NCBI RefSeq assembly: GCF_000765805.2
Contig: NZ_JRPD02000007.1
Location: 30,648-94,647 of the forward strand
Source: Helicobacter muridarum
Lineage (GTDB): Bacteria > Campylobacterota > Campylobacteria > Campylobacterales > Helicobacteraceae
DNA: 64,000 nucleotides
Reading direction: 5' to 3'
The notes under the pieces are model-generated. The model was not told the origin of the DNA, ran no database searches, and saw nothing but the letters and a program-made list of their open reading frames with translations. Positions 30,268 to 40,350 of the stretch are shown here, in pieces. The first letter of the stretch is position 1, and each line of letters starts with the position of its first letter. The translations under genes and the position numbers were made by a program.

Positions 30268-30348
30268 ATTTAATGTCATATTAGATTTGTGGTGCTAATT
30301 TTTCTATGATAAAGCTATAATGTGAAAATATTTTTATCAAGGATTGCT

Positions 30349-31236
30349 ATGGGTTTGTTTCGTTCCGTGTGGTGCTTTATTGTAAAAGTTTTGGACTTTT
30401 TTACTAAATATTTCAAGGGAATGATTATTGTGGTAGTTTTACTTTTTATATTATCAGTATCTCTTGATAATGAATCTTCTCCCCCGCCAAATCTTGCTAA
30501 AATACATTTAAATTATGCAATTATGGATAGTGCAGTATTTCGTGAGCAAATAGAGCTTATTAAGAAAAATCCAAGTATAAAAGGTGTGTTATTAATCATA
30601 AATTCTCCTGGTGGTGGCGTTGGAGCTAGTGTTGAAATAGCTGATATGATAAAGGAGCTTCAGGAGAGAGTCCCAGTTGTAGCCTATGTGCAATCTTTGA
30701 TGGCTAGCGGAGCATATTATGCGGGTATGTATTCTAGCTACATATATGCAAATAGAGGAGCATTAATTGGTTCTATTGGTGTGATTTTTGCTAGCTATAA
30801 TATTGGGGAAGTATTAGATAAGATTGGTATTAGCACACAAGGCGTAAAGGCTGGCACATATAAAGAAGCTGGCACTATTACTAGGAAGTGGGACAATCAT
30901 GAGTTAGATATGATAGAGACTTTGACACAGCAAAATTATAAAATGTTCTACTCTGATGTTATAGAAGCAAGAGGGGATAGATTGAAAGATAACAATCCTA
31001 AGGTATTTGCAGATGGTAGGGTTTTTAATGCTGCTAGCGCATTGGATTTAGGATTAATTGATGGGATTGCTAGTCAAGATAAGGCAATATTACATCTGCA
31101 AGAGTTGGCAGGTATCAAGTATCCAATATGGCTAAAGAAGCCAAAGCTGCAAAGCTATATAGATTCTCTTGTTGATTCTTCTTTGCAGAGAATTATGTCT
31201 CTTTCATCATTTCAAATGCAAGCTATATGGAGATAG
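30349..31236 (+). CDS. sppA: signal peptide peptidase SppA, short form
   Basis: A membrane-anchored serine protease that degrades cleaved signal peptides. One N-terminal helix (about 22-40) is followed by a single protease domain, with nucleophile Ser in MASGAYYAG and the catalytic Lys downstream in GTYKEAGT. About 295 residues, so the half-size bacterial form. ATG 30349 is preferred because AAGGA ends 5 nt before it. An upstream GTG (30322) would add nine residues with no ribosome site. It is followed directly by the manC-type gene, so likely one transcript. Confidence 0.93.
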   Translation: MGLFRSVWCFIVKVLDFFTKYFKGMIIVVVLLFILSVSLDNESSPPPNLAKIHLNYAIMDSAVFREQIELIKKNPSIKGVLLIINSPGGGVGASVEIADMIKELQERVPVVAYVQSLMASGAYYAGMYSSYIYANRGALIGSIGVIFASYNIGEVLDKIGISTQGVKAGTYKEAGTITRKWDNHELDMIETLTQQNYKMFYSDVIEARGDRLKDNNPKVFADGRVFNAASALDLGLIDGIASQDKAILHLQELAGIKYPIWLKKPKLQSYIDSLVDSSLQRIMSLSSFQMQAIWR

Positions 31237-31238
31237 AT

Positions 31239-32738
31239 ATGACTGTTTCTATTTTATGTGGCGGTAGTGGATCTAGGCTATTCCCTCTTTCTAGGACGTT
31301 AATGCCAAAGCAGTTTGTAAAACTAATAGGGGAAGATTCTTTATTTGCTTTAACTCTTAGGCGAAATGCTAGCTTGTTGCAAGATTTGAAAGACAATAAT
31401 CAAAATACATTACAAGTAATAACTAATGAATCGCAATATTTCTTAGCACTTGATGAGGCTAAAAAAGAGGGGGTTTATGTAGATTATTTTATCTTAGAGT
31501 CTTTTTCTAAGAATACAGCTTCAGCTTTAACCATAGGAGCTATGCTAGCTGCTAGAGAGAATCCTAACGAAATTATATTAAGCATTCCTAGTGATCATTT
31601 GATAAATGATGATAAGTCTTATATTGATTCGATAAAACAAGCTCAAATCTTAGCCCAAAGTGATAATATCGTAGTATTTGGAATTATCCCTAAAAGTGCT
31701 CATACTGGATATGGATATATTGAATCTAAACAAATGGATTCAAATAGTAGTAGCATACATAAAGTTATTGCATTTCACGAAAAGCCAAGTCTAGAAGTTG
31801 CTATGGAATATTTGCAAAAAGGAAATTATTATTGGAATAGTGGAATGTTTTGCTATAAGGCAAAAATATTGCTAGATGAAATAAAGAAATATCAGCCACA
31901 TATGTATCAGGTTTGCGAAGAGATTGTAAATGCGTTAGATTTTGATTCTAATTGTCATAAAAATGCTATAAATACAGAAAATTTGAGGCAAAAGGACAAC
32001 TTAGCATATTCACAGCTTTATCGGCTAGATAGAATCCTAAGCAATAAATTGGAGGATATAAGTATCGATTATGCCCTGATTGAAAAGACAAATAAACTAA
32101 AGATGATAGAATGCAAATTTAATTGGAATGATGTGGGATGTTTTGATTCCTTGCAAGAGGTTTGGGCTAAGCTATGGCATAGAGATAGCGAGAATAACAT
32201 TAGCAAAGGCGTATTAGAGAGCCTAGATTCATCTAATAATCTGATTATGTCAAATAAGGCTGTTGCAACCATTGGTATAGAAGATTCTATTATCATTGAT
32301 ACATTTGATGTTTTGCTAATTGCTAAAAAAGGAAGTACTCAAGATGTAAGACATATTGTTCAATCTTTAAAGGCAAAACATCCATATTTAGTTAGTAATC
32401 ATAATGAAGTATATAGACCATGGGGCAGCTATACAGTTCTGTTAGAATCAAGTAACTATAAACTAAAAAGCATCATAGTAAAACCTAAGCATAGATTAAG
32501 TTTACAAAAGCATTATCATAGGAATGAACATTGGATTGTTGTTAGCGGTAGTGCTATTGTCCAAATTGCAGATAAAGAGAGTTTTTTAAAACCAAATGAA
32601 TCGATTTATATCCCAATGGGACAGATTCACCGCTTAACTAATCCGGGTAATATTGACTTAATAATAGTAGAAGTGCAAGTTGGAGAATACTTAGGCGAAG
32701 ATGATATTCTAAGAATAGAAGATGATTATTCGCGCTAA
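31239..32738 (+). CDS. manC: bifunctional mannose-1-phosphate guanylyltransferase / mannose-6-phosphate isomerase
   Basis: Makes GDP-mannose for surface polysaccharides. The N-terminal pyrophosphorylase has CGGSGSRLFPLSR and MPKQF. The middle has HEKPSLEVA and the WNSGMFCYKA stretch. The C-terminal cupin is a type II isomerase with RPWGSYTVL, KPKHRLSLQ and HYHRNEHW. About 499 residues, near the family's 470-480. GGAG (31229-31232) lies 6 nt before ATG 31239, so I choose it over ATG 31227, which overlaps sppA. The symbol would be manC/algA by analogy. Confidence 0.93.
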   Translation: MTVSILCGGSGSRLFPLSRTLMPKQFVKLIGEDSLFALTLRRNASLLQDLKDNNQNTLQVITNESQYFLALDEAKKEGVYVDYFILESFSKNTASALTIGAMLAARENPNEIILSIPSDHLINDDKSYIDSIKQAQILAQSDNIVVFGIIPKSAHTGYGYIESKQMDSNSSSIHKVIAFHEKPSLEVAMEYLQKGNYYWNSGMFCYKAKILLDEIKKYQPHMYQVCEEIVNALDFDSNCHKNAINTENLRQKDNLAYSQLYRLDRILSNKLEDISIDYALIEKTNKLKMIECKFNWNDVGCFDSLQEVWAKLWHRDSENNISKGVLESLDSSNNLIMSNKAVATIGIEDSIIIDTFDVLLIAKKGSTQDVRHIVQSLKAKHPYLVSNHNEVYRPWGSYTVLLESSNYKLKSIIVKPKHRLSLQKHYHRNEHWIVVSGSAIVQIADKESFLKPNESIYIPMGQIHRLTNPGNIDLIIVEVQVGEYLGEDDILRIEDDYSR

Positions 32739-33205
32739 TAATTTGAATTTTGAGCTTAGCTCATACTCTAATACGTTATCTATTGTGGAAATCAATCTCC
32801 TAGATTTGATTATTTGACAAATCTATCTAAAAATATTTAATGTTCCAATGCCAATTCTATAGATGATAAATAGATTCGTAGTCATTTGTTAGTCAAAATG
32901 ATAACATCGTGTAAATTTCCGTTCTTATGATGAATGCAAATGCTTTCAAAACGCCTAATATAAGTCTATAAGCGATAATAAAGCTATTAGATTTTGAGTG
33001 TTGCAGTAGGATTGTTTATAAGATTGCTTGATATTATTTAGCTTTGTGTTTTTCTTATCCTTGTCATGGCTTAAGCTAAAGAAACTCTATTAATGAGATA
33101 TTTCTCTACGCTCAACATGACAATATAATATAGAGATGAGATATTTTTCATTTTACAATGCTCGCACATTGCGCAAGTGATTTGGGAGTGAAGCGAAATA
33201 TCTAA
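32739..33205. other. gene-free stretch with dispersed-repeat sequence
   Basis: No supported gene or tRNA. The segment 33055-33073 matches 128-146 at 17 of 19 bases around TATCCTTGTCATG. The following 60 bases contain GAGATATTTCTC-type inverted words and a second CATGACAA. It lies between two convergent units. Confidence 0.5.
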
Positions 33206-33239
33206 AAATAGCGTAAGTTACAATTACGCAATGCTATTT
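33206..33239 (-). terminator. hairpin at the nrdA 3' end
   Basis: AAATA-GCGTAA (33206-33216), loop GTTACAA, TTACGC (33224-33229), then a bulge and TATTT (33235-33239). It sits 1 bp beyond the nrdA stop, on the exit side of the minus-strand transcript. The bulge lowers confidence. Confidence 0.45.
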
Positions 33240-33240
33240 G

Positions 33241-35601
33241 TTATTGGCAGTTATAACATTCCATGCTTCTATCGATGATATCGTCTTTTAGCTCTGGACT
33301 TTCACTTCGCAGATAATAGGTTGACTTTAGCCCAAGTTGCCAAGCAAGCATATAAATGCCATTTAATATTCTCCCACTTGTCTCATCTATCTTAACGAAG
33401 ATATTTAGACTTTGTCCTTGGTCTATCCATTTTTGCCTTACAGCTGCTACTCGGACTAAATCCTGTTGATTTATATTGTATGCAGATTTATAGTATTGCA
33501 TAGTTTCTAGATTTAGATTTGGTGCTACTACTTTAATCATGCCACTAAGATTTTCCTCAAGCCATTTTATTTTATAGATTGGTTCAATAGTTTGGGTTGT
33601 TCCAACTAATATACTAATGGAGCTTGTAGGTGCAATTGCCATTAAATAACCATTGCGAATGCCATTTTGCTTTACTTTGTCTCTTAGTTTATCCCAATCA
33701 AGGCAGGGACTTCTATCTGATATTTCCAATGTTTTGGCATTTGCTTTATCGATGGGAAAGATTCCTTTGCTCCAATTTGAGCCATTATAGATTGGATATA
33801 CTCCTCTTTGTGCAGCCAAATCACTACTAGCATTAATTGTGTAGTAACTAATGCACTCCATGATTTCATCGATTTTATTAATATGCTCCTTGCTGCCCCA
33901 GTGTATATTTTGCGTGGCTAGCATTTCTGCCTCACCCATAACACCTAGACCTATGGCGCGATTTTTGATGTTTGTTGCCTTTACTTTTCGATTGGGATAA
34001 AAATTCAAATCGATAATATTATCTAATAATCTAATGGCAATGGGCACAACCCTTTTTATATCTTCCTTAGTATTAATTTTACTAAGATTAATGCTAGCTA
34101 GATTGCATACTGCAGTTTCTCCGCCTGTTTGCACTCTTTGTGTGTTGAAGATTCTTTTGCCATTTATGGAATCAATGCCTGTTAATTTATTTGCTTTTTT
34201 AATAGTTGAATTATTAATCTTTACATCATCAAATTCCTCATAATATTCTTTGCTGCCATCTTCAAACTCAACTTCTACCACATAATGGCTAGGCTCTGTA
34301 TTTTGAAATATCTCGGTGCAAAGATTTGAGCTTCTTATTATTCCACTATGGGAATTTGGATTTGCCCTATTAGCATTGTCCTTAAAGCATAAGAATGGCA
34401 TGCCACTCTCGAAGTAATTTGTAAGAATCTTTTTCCATAATTCCTTTGCTGATATTCTATCTACAACTAGATTTCTGTCTTGTTCTAGTTCTATATATCT
34501 GCGTCTGAAATCATCTCCATAAAGATTAGTTAGCTCTCTGCATTCGTATGGGTCAAATAAAGACCAAGACTCATCACTTTGCACTCTTTCCATGAATAAA
34601 TCACATATCCATAATGCCGGGAATAAATCATGAGTTCTACGCCTCTCTTCGCCACTATTCTTGCGTAAATCAATAAAATCATTTATATCTCTATGCCATA
34701 TCTCTATATATGTGGCAATAGCCCCTTTCCTTGTGCCTAGCTGATCTACTGCTATGGCTATATCATTTGTTATTTTTAGGAATGGAATAATACCACCTGC
34801 TGCATTCTTGTGCCCATCAATAAAGCTACCAAGTCCTCGAATCTGTGAGAAATCCCAGCCAATTCCGCCTCCATATTTGCTTAATAACGCCATTTCTTTA
34901 TAGGCATCAAATATTCCTTCAATATTATCTGCTGTGCTGCCAATGTAACATGAGCTTAGCTGATGTCTTGTAGTCCTAGCATTTGCAAGAGTGGGAGTAG
35001 CACACATGACTTCAAATTTTGAAATCATGTCATAGAATTTAATTGCCCAGCCATTACGGTCATCTTCATTTTGTGCTAAAAACATAGAAATAGCCATGAA
35101 CATATGTTGTGGTAACTCGATTGGCTCATTTTTGGAATCTTTTAGTAAATATCTATCATAAAGCGTTTTTATTCCTAGATATGTAAATTGCAAATCTCTA
35201 TTTGTATCTATCTTAGAGTTAAGCAAATCCAAGTCATACATATCCTTTAATCCCTTTAAAACCTTGCCTTCTTTCTCTACCATCTCAAAGTATTTACTTA
35301 GGTGAATATAGCCTGTGAAGCGACTTACTCTATGATATAAATCATATAGAAACAATCTTGCTGCCACAAATGTCCAATTCGGACATTCTACATCGATTTT
35401 ATCTACTGCTGTTTTTATTAGCGTTTGTTGGATTTCTGCTGTTGTGATTCCATCTTGGAAGTGAATCTTTGCATCCACTTCTAGCTCACTTTGGCTTGTT
35501 CCTGGCAGATCCTCTACTGCACTTGAGGTATGTTTTTGGATCTTACTAATGTCTAGCTCTTCTATTCGACCATTTCTTTTGGTCACAGTTTTTATATTCA
35601 A
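33241..35601 (-). CDS. nrdA: ribonucleoside-diphosphate reductase, alpha subunit (class Ia)
   Basis: Large subunit that reduces ribonucleotides to deoxyribonucleotides with a radical supplied by NrdB. It aligns along its length with the H. pylori enzyme: RNGRIEELDISKIQKHT at the start, SSCYIGSTADNIEGIF, KYGGGIGWDFS, NLCTEIF with the catalytic Cys, and the C-terminal redox pair in SMECYNCQ. The start is judged as TTG 35601, because AGAGG (35613-35609) lies 7 nt before it. TTG 35619 is also in frame but overlaps the preceding gene. About 786 residues. It follows the nitroreductase gene by 10 bp. nrdB is not in the window. Confidence 0.94.
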   Translation of the reverse strand: MNIKTVTKRNGRIEELDISKIQKHTSSAVEDLPGTSQSELEVDAKIHFQDGITTAEIQQTLIKTAVDKIDVECPNWTFVAARLFLYDLYHRVSRFTGYIHLSKYFEMVEKEGKVLKGLKDMYDLDLLNSKIDTNRDLQFTYLGIKTLYDRYLLKDSKNEPIELPQHMFMAISMFLAQNEDDRNGWAIKFYDMISKFEVMCATPTLANARTTRHQLSSCYIGSTADNIEGIFDAYKEMALLSKYGGGIGWDFSQIRGLGSFIDGHKNAAGGIIPFLKITNDIAIAVDQLGTRKGAIATYIEIWHRDINDFIDLRKNSGEERRRTHDLFPALWICDLFMERVQSDESWSLFDPYECRELTNLYGDDFRRRYIELEQDRNLVVDRISAKELWKKILTNYFESGMPFLCFKDNANRANPNSHSGIIRSSNLCTEIFQNTEPSHYVVEVEFEDGSKEYYEEFDDVKINNSTIKKANKLTGIDSINGKRIFNTQRVQTGGETAVCNLASINLSKINTKEDIKRVVPIAIRLLDNIIDLNFYPNRKVKATNIKNRAIGLGVMGEAEMLATQNIHWGSKEHINKIDEIMECISYYTINASSDLAAQRGVYPIYNGSNWSKGIFPIDKANAKTLEISDRSPCLDWDKLRDKVKQNGIRNGYLMAIAPTSSISILVGTTQTIEPIYKIKWLEENLSGMIKVVAPNLNLETMQYYKSAYNINQQDLVRVAAVRQKWIDQGQSLNIFVKIDETSGRILNGIYMLAWQLGLKSTYYLRSESPELKDDIIDRSMECYNCQ

Positions 35602-35611
35602 GCTCACACCT

Positions 35612-36289
35612 CTAAACAAACTTTACAATTTCATCTAAGCTCATACGCAGTCTATTGCTTTGTGGCATGTTTCTATATCCTAGGCATAACACAAGACTTA
35701 CTTGCTCTTTGAATGTATCCATATCTAATGAAGATTCTATTTGGGATTTATCAAATCCTTCTATCATGCAAGAATCAATGCCTAAGAATGCCGCATGATT
35801 CATTACTGTAGTAGCCATGATGTATGCTTGGTGTGCGCTCCAAAGCCCAAGTTTTTCAATGTCGCTTATATATCCCAATGCCTCTAGTTTTCTATTTCCA
35901 TATCTTTCCTTTGCATAATGTTTAATCTCATCTGAAGTTTTTAGCCTCCTTGAGAATTTGCCCAAGATATAATTTGTATTGGGTAGCATATCCGCTTTTA
36001 GAGAAGAAAATACAATAACCTCACTAGCTTGAGATATTTGATCTTGATTCCAACATGCTTGTTTGATTTTTTCCCTCATACTCTTTGTTTTCACTACAAT
36101 CATGCGAGTGGGTTCTAACCCAAATGAGCTAGGGCTAAGTCTCCCTGATTCTAAAATTGAATAAAGCACATCGCAAGGAATCTTTTTATTTTCATCAAAC
36201 TTTTTACAGGCAAAGCGAAAACGCATAGCTTGTGAAAATTCGTCATAGTATTGAACGTAATGATTAGATTTATTATTGCATGTTTGCAT
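35612..36289 (-). CDS. nitroreductase-family NAD(P)H oxidoreductase (FrxA/NfsB-like)
   Basis: A flavin enzyme of about 225 residues. RFACKKFDENKKIP near 22-35, RLSPSSFGLEPTRMIVVK and the late GIDSCMIEGFDKSQIES are the family's FMN-binding and dimer segments. H. pylori FrxA and RdxA, of the same type, activate metronidazole. ATG 36289 has AAGGA 7 nt upstream and fits the family length. The open frame extends 45 codons further upstream with a hydrophobic, unlikely segment that I exclude. It lies just before nrdA in the same direction. Confidence 0.85.
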   Translation of the reverse strand: MQTCNNKSNHYVQYYDEFSQAMRFRFACKKFDENKKIPCDVLYSILESGRLSPSSFGLEPTRMIVVKTKSMREKIKQACWNQDQISQASEVIVFSSLKADMLPNTNYILGKFSRRLKTSDEIKHYAKERYGNRKLEALGYISDIEKLGLWSAHQAYIMATTVMNHAAFLGIDSCMIEGFDKSQIESSLDMDTFKEQVSLVLCLGYRNMPQSNRLRMSLDEIVKFV

Positions 36290-36653
36290 GTTTGTGTCCT
36301 TGCATGTATATTTTGGGATATTTTTTAAATCTTTTTCAAAAATATAGAAAAAATATTCTAGTTTTTTTAAGCTTAAAAAACAATATAGTAGTCTTTTAAT
36401 GACTATACAGAGATTGTTAGTCAATTTTTCTTAAAAATTACAAATTTAATACTTGAATATAACCATATATTAAAATCCATAAACTAATTTTATTGGATTA
36501 TTTTATTATTTATTTTTCACTGACTAATGTATAAGCTTTGGAATTCAATTTATAGTATTAGATTCCAGATTGTGGGGAGGTTTGTAATATTTTAATTCTT
36601 ATGATTTGTAAAAAATGCTACAATAATAGTTCAATCTCAAATTAAGGATTAGT
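36290..36653. other. divergent promoter region
   Basis: 364 bp between the nitroreductase start and cytochrome c. AT-rich, with no further gene. It should carry promoters in both directions. TACAATAATAG near 36619 is a plausible -10 area for the cytochrome gene, but I cannot assign boxes firmly. Confidence 0.4.
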
Positions 36654-36974
36654 ATGTTGAAATTTTCTTATATTATAGCCGCTGGGTTATTTGTATTTGG
36701 TTTAGGTAATGTTTCATTAGCCAATAGTGATGCTGCTGCAATTGTTGCTAAACAGTGTAAAGCTTGTCATGGTGCAAAAATGGAGAAGTCATATTTAAAC
36801 AAGACTGCTGTTGTTAATACCTTGAGTAGCGAGGAAATTAAAAAAGACTTGCTTGAATATAAGGCTGGAACATTAAATAGATATGGACAAGGAAAAATAA
36901 TGACAGGCCAAGTCAAAAAGTTAAGCGATGAAGATATTGAAGCTTTGGCTAAATATATTCCAACTCTTAAATAA
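36654..36974 (+). CDS. periplasmic cytochrome c (c553 type)
   Basis: A 106-residue class I c-type cytochrome that carries electrons, probably between the bc1 complex and the cbb3 oxidase. A signal peptide spans about 1-23. The heme site is C35-K-A-C38-H39 and the likely axial Met is M83 in KIMTGQ. The C-terminal helix ends IEALAKYIPTLK. Length and layout fit the H. pylori cytochrome c553. AAGGA precedes the start. A strong palindrome follows the stop. Confidence 0.92.
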   Translation: MLKFSYIIAAGLFVFGLGNVSLANSDAAAIVAKQCKACHGAKMEKSYLNKTAVVNTLSSEEIKKDLLEYKAGTLNRYGQGKIMTGQVKKLSDEDIEALAKYIPTLK

Positions 36975-36999
36975 TTTTATGTTACCTTAACATAAAATT
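36973..36999 (+). terminator. perfect 12-bp palindrome after cytochrome c
   Basis: AATTTTATGTTA (36973-36984), loop CCT, TAACATAAAATT (36988-36999). A perfect stem that overlaps the stop codon region of the cytochrome gene. AT-rich, so a weak but likely terminator or mRNA 3'-end stabiliser. Confidence 0.6.
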
Positions 37000-37106
37000 A
37001 CCGCAGGAATCGTGCTTACTTGCTAGATTTTTAGTCTAGTAAGGGCTTAACCCCGCGCTTCAATTCATCTAAACGCTTCATAACAAACATAAAATCAAGG
37101 TAAACT

Positions 37107-38168
37107 ATGGATTATAATCATATAATACAGCATTATATTATCCCACAATTAAAAATTATAGAATCAAAAAAGCAAGAAATACCACAGAATATGTTGGGCA
37201 GAATGTTGGCATATAGCTGTTTTATGCCACGTTTATCTGATATAGCATATCTCTATGAAAATTTTCGCTGTATGGAAAAAGATGATTTTATCTTTGCTCA
37301 TAAGGGCTTGTGTATTAGCCCTAGCGATGTATCCAAGCTCTTACAAGATTGTAATGTGCTACACAAGGCACTAAACGATGATTTAAATAATGAGACTTTA
37401 TGCGTGTTGTTGGATTCTGTGGATACTTATATACCATTTTATGCTTCTAGGGATAATTTTCTAACCAGCAATAAAAATTCTAGCAATAGCACTATATCTA
37501 ACTCACCTAGTGCAACTATAAACACAAACTCATCTTTGGAGGAATATACTTTACCTGATTGCATAGGTATTCTAAGACGTTTAAGCTCTGCTTTTATTGC
37601 TCAAGGTGGTGTTATATTGGATTCATATCAGATTTTGGAATCAGCTATTGCAGGGGCGGATATGGTGATTATAGATGTAACTCTTTTACGTTCTTATGCC
37701 TTATTTGCCTGTTTGATTAAAGAAGGCTTAGCTGATATTTCTTCTTTGGATTTAGCTAGCGATGATATTTTTAGTAACCATGCTAGATTAGATTCCAATA
37801 TTATCAATAAAGTTTTATCTATCCCAATTAATCCTAAAAACTATAAACATAAAAATATATTATTAGATAATCTCAATAACCTCATATCTTTAGCTACAAA
37901 TCTAGGCTTAGTTCCAATTATTAGGATACAAGCTAAAGAAGATTTAGCTTTGTTGCTAGGGCTAAAGCAAGCTATTGATTGTGTAATTGTTCCTACTAAT
38001 CTTATTTCCTTGCTTCCTAATAGTTACTTGATTTTTAGCTATGCTAGTTATTTTAACGATAAAAACTTAAATAATACCAATGTAGATTTGGAAATGAATT
38101 CAAAATTTAAGCAATTTTGCCTTGATAATCCGGGTGTTGATATGGTTATAGAGTCCATTGTAAATTAA
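37107..38168 (+). CDS. divergent TrpC-like (indole-3-glycerol-phosphate synthase fold) protein
   Basis: A 353-residue soluble protein. The stretch GGVILDSYQILESAIAGADMVII resembles the KDFIxDxYQIxEARAxGADAxLLI strand-helix of IGPS, and IIRIQAKEDLALLLGL resembles the later LVEVHxxEEL strand. At both places catalytic residues of true IGPS are absent: the Lys of KDF and the Glu of EVH (here Arg). The N-terminal 100 residues and a Ser/Asn-rich insert (about 123-145) have no match I know. So it may not make tryptophan. AAGGTAAACT precedes the start. It stands between cytochrome c and feoB. Confidence 0.55.
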   Translation: MDYNHIIQHYIIPQLKIIESKKQEIPQNMLGRMLAYSCFMPRLSDIAYLYENFRCMEKDDFIFAHKGLCISPSDVSKLLQDCNVLHKALNDDLNNETLCVLLDSVDTYIPFYASRDNFLTSNKNSSNSTISNSPSATINTNSSLEEYTLPDCIGILRRLSSAFIAQGGVILDSYQILESAIAGADMVIIDVTLLRSYALFACLIKEGLADISSLDLASDDIFSNHARLDSNIINKVLSIPINPKNYKHKNILLDNLNNLISLATNLGLVPIIRIQAKEDLALLLGLKQAIDCVIVPTNLISLLPNSYLIFSYASYFNDKNLNNTNVDLEMNSKFKQFCLDNPGVDMVIESIVN

Positions 38169-38265
38169 CAAATTGAATATAAATATAATTGCTATTTAAA
38201 TGAATTAACAAATATTCAATACAATTTCCATTTTTAGAATCTAAAATTCAATACATAGGAAATTA

Positions 38266-40341
38266 ATGAAGACTTTTAGTATCGTATTAGTAGGTCAACC
38301 AAATGTAGGCAAAAGTTCATTAATCAATGCTATTAGTGGCGCAAAAATGCGTGTTGGAAATTTTAGTGGCGTAACAATCCAAAAATCAGAAGCAACACTT
38401 GTATATAAAGACTATGAGATTAGAATTATTGATTTGCCCGGCACATTTTCACTTAATGGCTATACCATGGAAGAAAAGATATGTGGAAATTTTCTAGCAA
38501 GCGGCAAATATGATTTGATTTTGAATGTAGTTGATTCTACAAGTTTAGAGAGGAATCTAATCTTAACACTTCAACTAAAAAAACTGCAAAATGACATACA
38601 AAAACCCATATTTGTTGCGTTAAATATGATTGATGAAGCTCAAAATGATGGACTAGAAATTAATATAGATTCCCTTAAAGCTGGTCTTGGTTTTGGGGTT
38701 TGCGCAGTGTCTTCTACTAAGGAAGAAAACTTAGATAATCTCTTAGAATCATTAGTAAGCCTATATGAAGATTCTAGCCATAGTCTCTCTAAGCTATCAA
38801 ACCAACAAAGAATACTAGATCCTAAAATTATTAAGTGGAGCACTAATTCAAGCAATTTAAATTCTAAGGGCATAGATACTAGCAGTGCCTTTATGATCAA
38901 TCCTAACCCTTTAAAGCTAGATGGGATTACTAGCCAACTAGCATCTCAAGCTAGGGAAATTGCAGCCAATGTGCAAAAATTCCAAGAAAAAAGAGGACTT
39001 CATACTGCTAAGCTAGATTCTATATTACTAGATAAGTTTTGGAGTATTCCTATATTTTTGCTATCTATGTTTATTGTATTCCAAATTAGTTTTGTGGTTG
39101 GTAGTTTTTTTCAAGAGATAATAGAAGATGGGGTTAGTTATGTAGTAGATTGGTCTAAAGAATTAATTGAAGAAGACAATGAGTTGCTAGGCTCATTGAT
39201 AGGTGATGGAATCATAAATGGTGTTGGAACGGTTGTTAGCTTTTTACCACTTATTGCGACATTGTTTTTAGGGCTAACTCTGCTTGAGGGTAGCGGATAC
39301 ATGTCTAGAGTAGCTTTTATACTTGATGGGCTATTCTTTAGATTTGGTTTGCATGGTAGAAGCTTTATACCTCTTGTTATGGGCTTTGGCTGCTCTGTGC
39401 CTGCATATATGGCAACTCGCACATTGCAGAATCAAAAAGACAAATTACTCACATTATTTATCATTGGGTTTATGAGTTGTAGTGCTAGGTTGCCTATTTA
39501 TCTATTATTTGTTGGAGCATTTTTTACGCCACAATATGCTGGGTTAGTTATGTTTGGTATTTATATTGGTGGGGTGATTATTGCTATGTTTATGGCTTTA
39601 ATTCTCAAAAAACTTGTGTTTCGAGGAGATAGCGAGCCATTTGTCATGGATATGCCAAGATATAGAATGCCAACCCTAAAGGTGATATGGTTTAGCGTTT
39701 GGAGTAAGAGTCTCTTATTTCTAAAGAAGGCTGGCACTGTGATTTTAGCTGGTGCTATTCTTGTGTGGGCTTTGGCTAATTTCCCAAAAAGCCAAGATAT
39801 AAAGGATAAGTATGAGGGAAAGCTAATCAACATTAAAGAGGTTATTAATGATTCTTCGCAAAATTTAAGCCAAACAGAAATTCAATCATTAGAGGAATCA
39901 ATTGTCAAGCTAGAAAATGAAGAGAAAGAAAAACAGCTAGAATATAGCTTTGCTGGTAGACTTGGGCATATTATCTATCCTATCTTTGAGCCGCTTGGGT
40001 TTGATTGGAGACTATCTGTATCTCTTATTACTGGATTTGCTGCCAAAGAAATGGTTGTTACTACATTAGGAGTTTTATATGCTTTAGGAGATTCTGCTGA
40101 AGAGAATGAAGAAGATAATAGAGCCCTACAAGAGATATTGCGCGAGCATATCGCATTGCCTGGTGCTGTTGCATTCATCTTATTTATTATGCTTTATATC
40201 CCTTGCTTTGCTGCTACTGCTACATTTGCTTATGAAAGTGGCAATAAGATTTATGTTGCCTTTTTGCTGATTTTTACTACCTTGGTTGCATATACCTTTG
40301 CGTTTATTGGACATGAGGTTACTGAGTTGATTATTAGTTAG
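38266..40341 (+). CDS. feoB: ferrous iron transporter FeoB
   Basis: Inner-membrane Fe(II) uptake protein of 691 residues. The N-terminal G-protein domain has GQPNVGKSS (G1), DLPGTFSL (G3) and NMID (G4). After a cytosolic linker (about 180-255) comes the membrane part, with the GYMSR..G.GC-type gate motifs (SGYMSRVAFILD, GFGCSVPA, SCSARLP). A charged insert of about 40 residues lies near 520-560. No feoA or feoC is adjacent. The 97-bp upstream gap is AT-rich; I could not support a Fur box. Confidence 0.96.
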   Translation: MKTFSIVLVGQPNVGKSSLINAISGAKMRVGNFSGVTIQKSEATLVYKDYEIRIIDLPGTFSLNGYTMEEKICGNFLASGKYDLILNVVDSTSLERNLILTLQLKKLQNDIQKPIFVALNMIDEAQNDGLEINIDSLKAGLGFGVCAVSSTKEENLDNLLESLVSLYEDSSHSLSKLSNQQRILDPKIIKWSTNSSNLNSKGIDTSSAFMINPNPLKLDGITSQLASQAREIAANVQKFQEKRGLHTAKLDSILLDKFWSIPIFLLSMFIVFQISFVVGSFFQEIIEDGVSYVVDWSKELIEEDNELLGSLIGDGIINGVGTVVSFLPLIATLFLGLTLLEGSGYMSRVAFILDGLFFRFGLHGRSFIPLVMGFGCSVPAYMATRTLQNQKDKLLTLFIIGFMSCSARLPIYLLFVGAFFTPQYAGLVMFGIYIGGVIIAMFMALILKKLVFRGDSEPFVMDMPRYRMPTLKVIWFSVWSKSLLFLKKAGTVILAGAILVWALANFPKSQDIKDKYEGKLINIKEVINDSSQNLSQTEIQSLEESIVKLENEEKEKQLEYSFAGRLGHIIYPIFEPLGFDWRLSVSLITGFAAKEMVVTTLGVLYALGDSAEENEEDNRALQEILREHIALPGAVAFILFIMLYIPCFAATATFAYESGNKIYVAFLLIFTTLVAYTFAFIGHEVTELIIS

Positions 40342-40350
40342 GATTACTTA

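Noticed and set aside
37000..37060. possible structured RNA between cytochrome c and the TrpC-like gene
   Set aside because: Only one bulged hairpin (CTTA..CTAGA/TCTAG-TAAG). It matches no RNA family I know.
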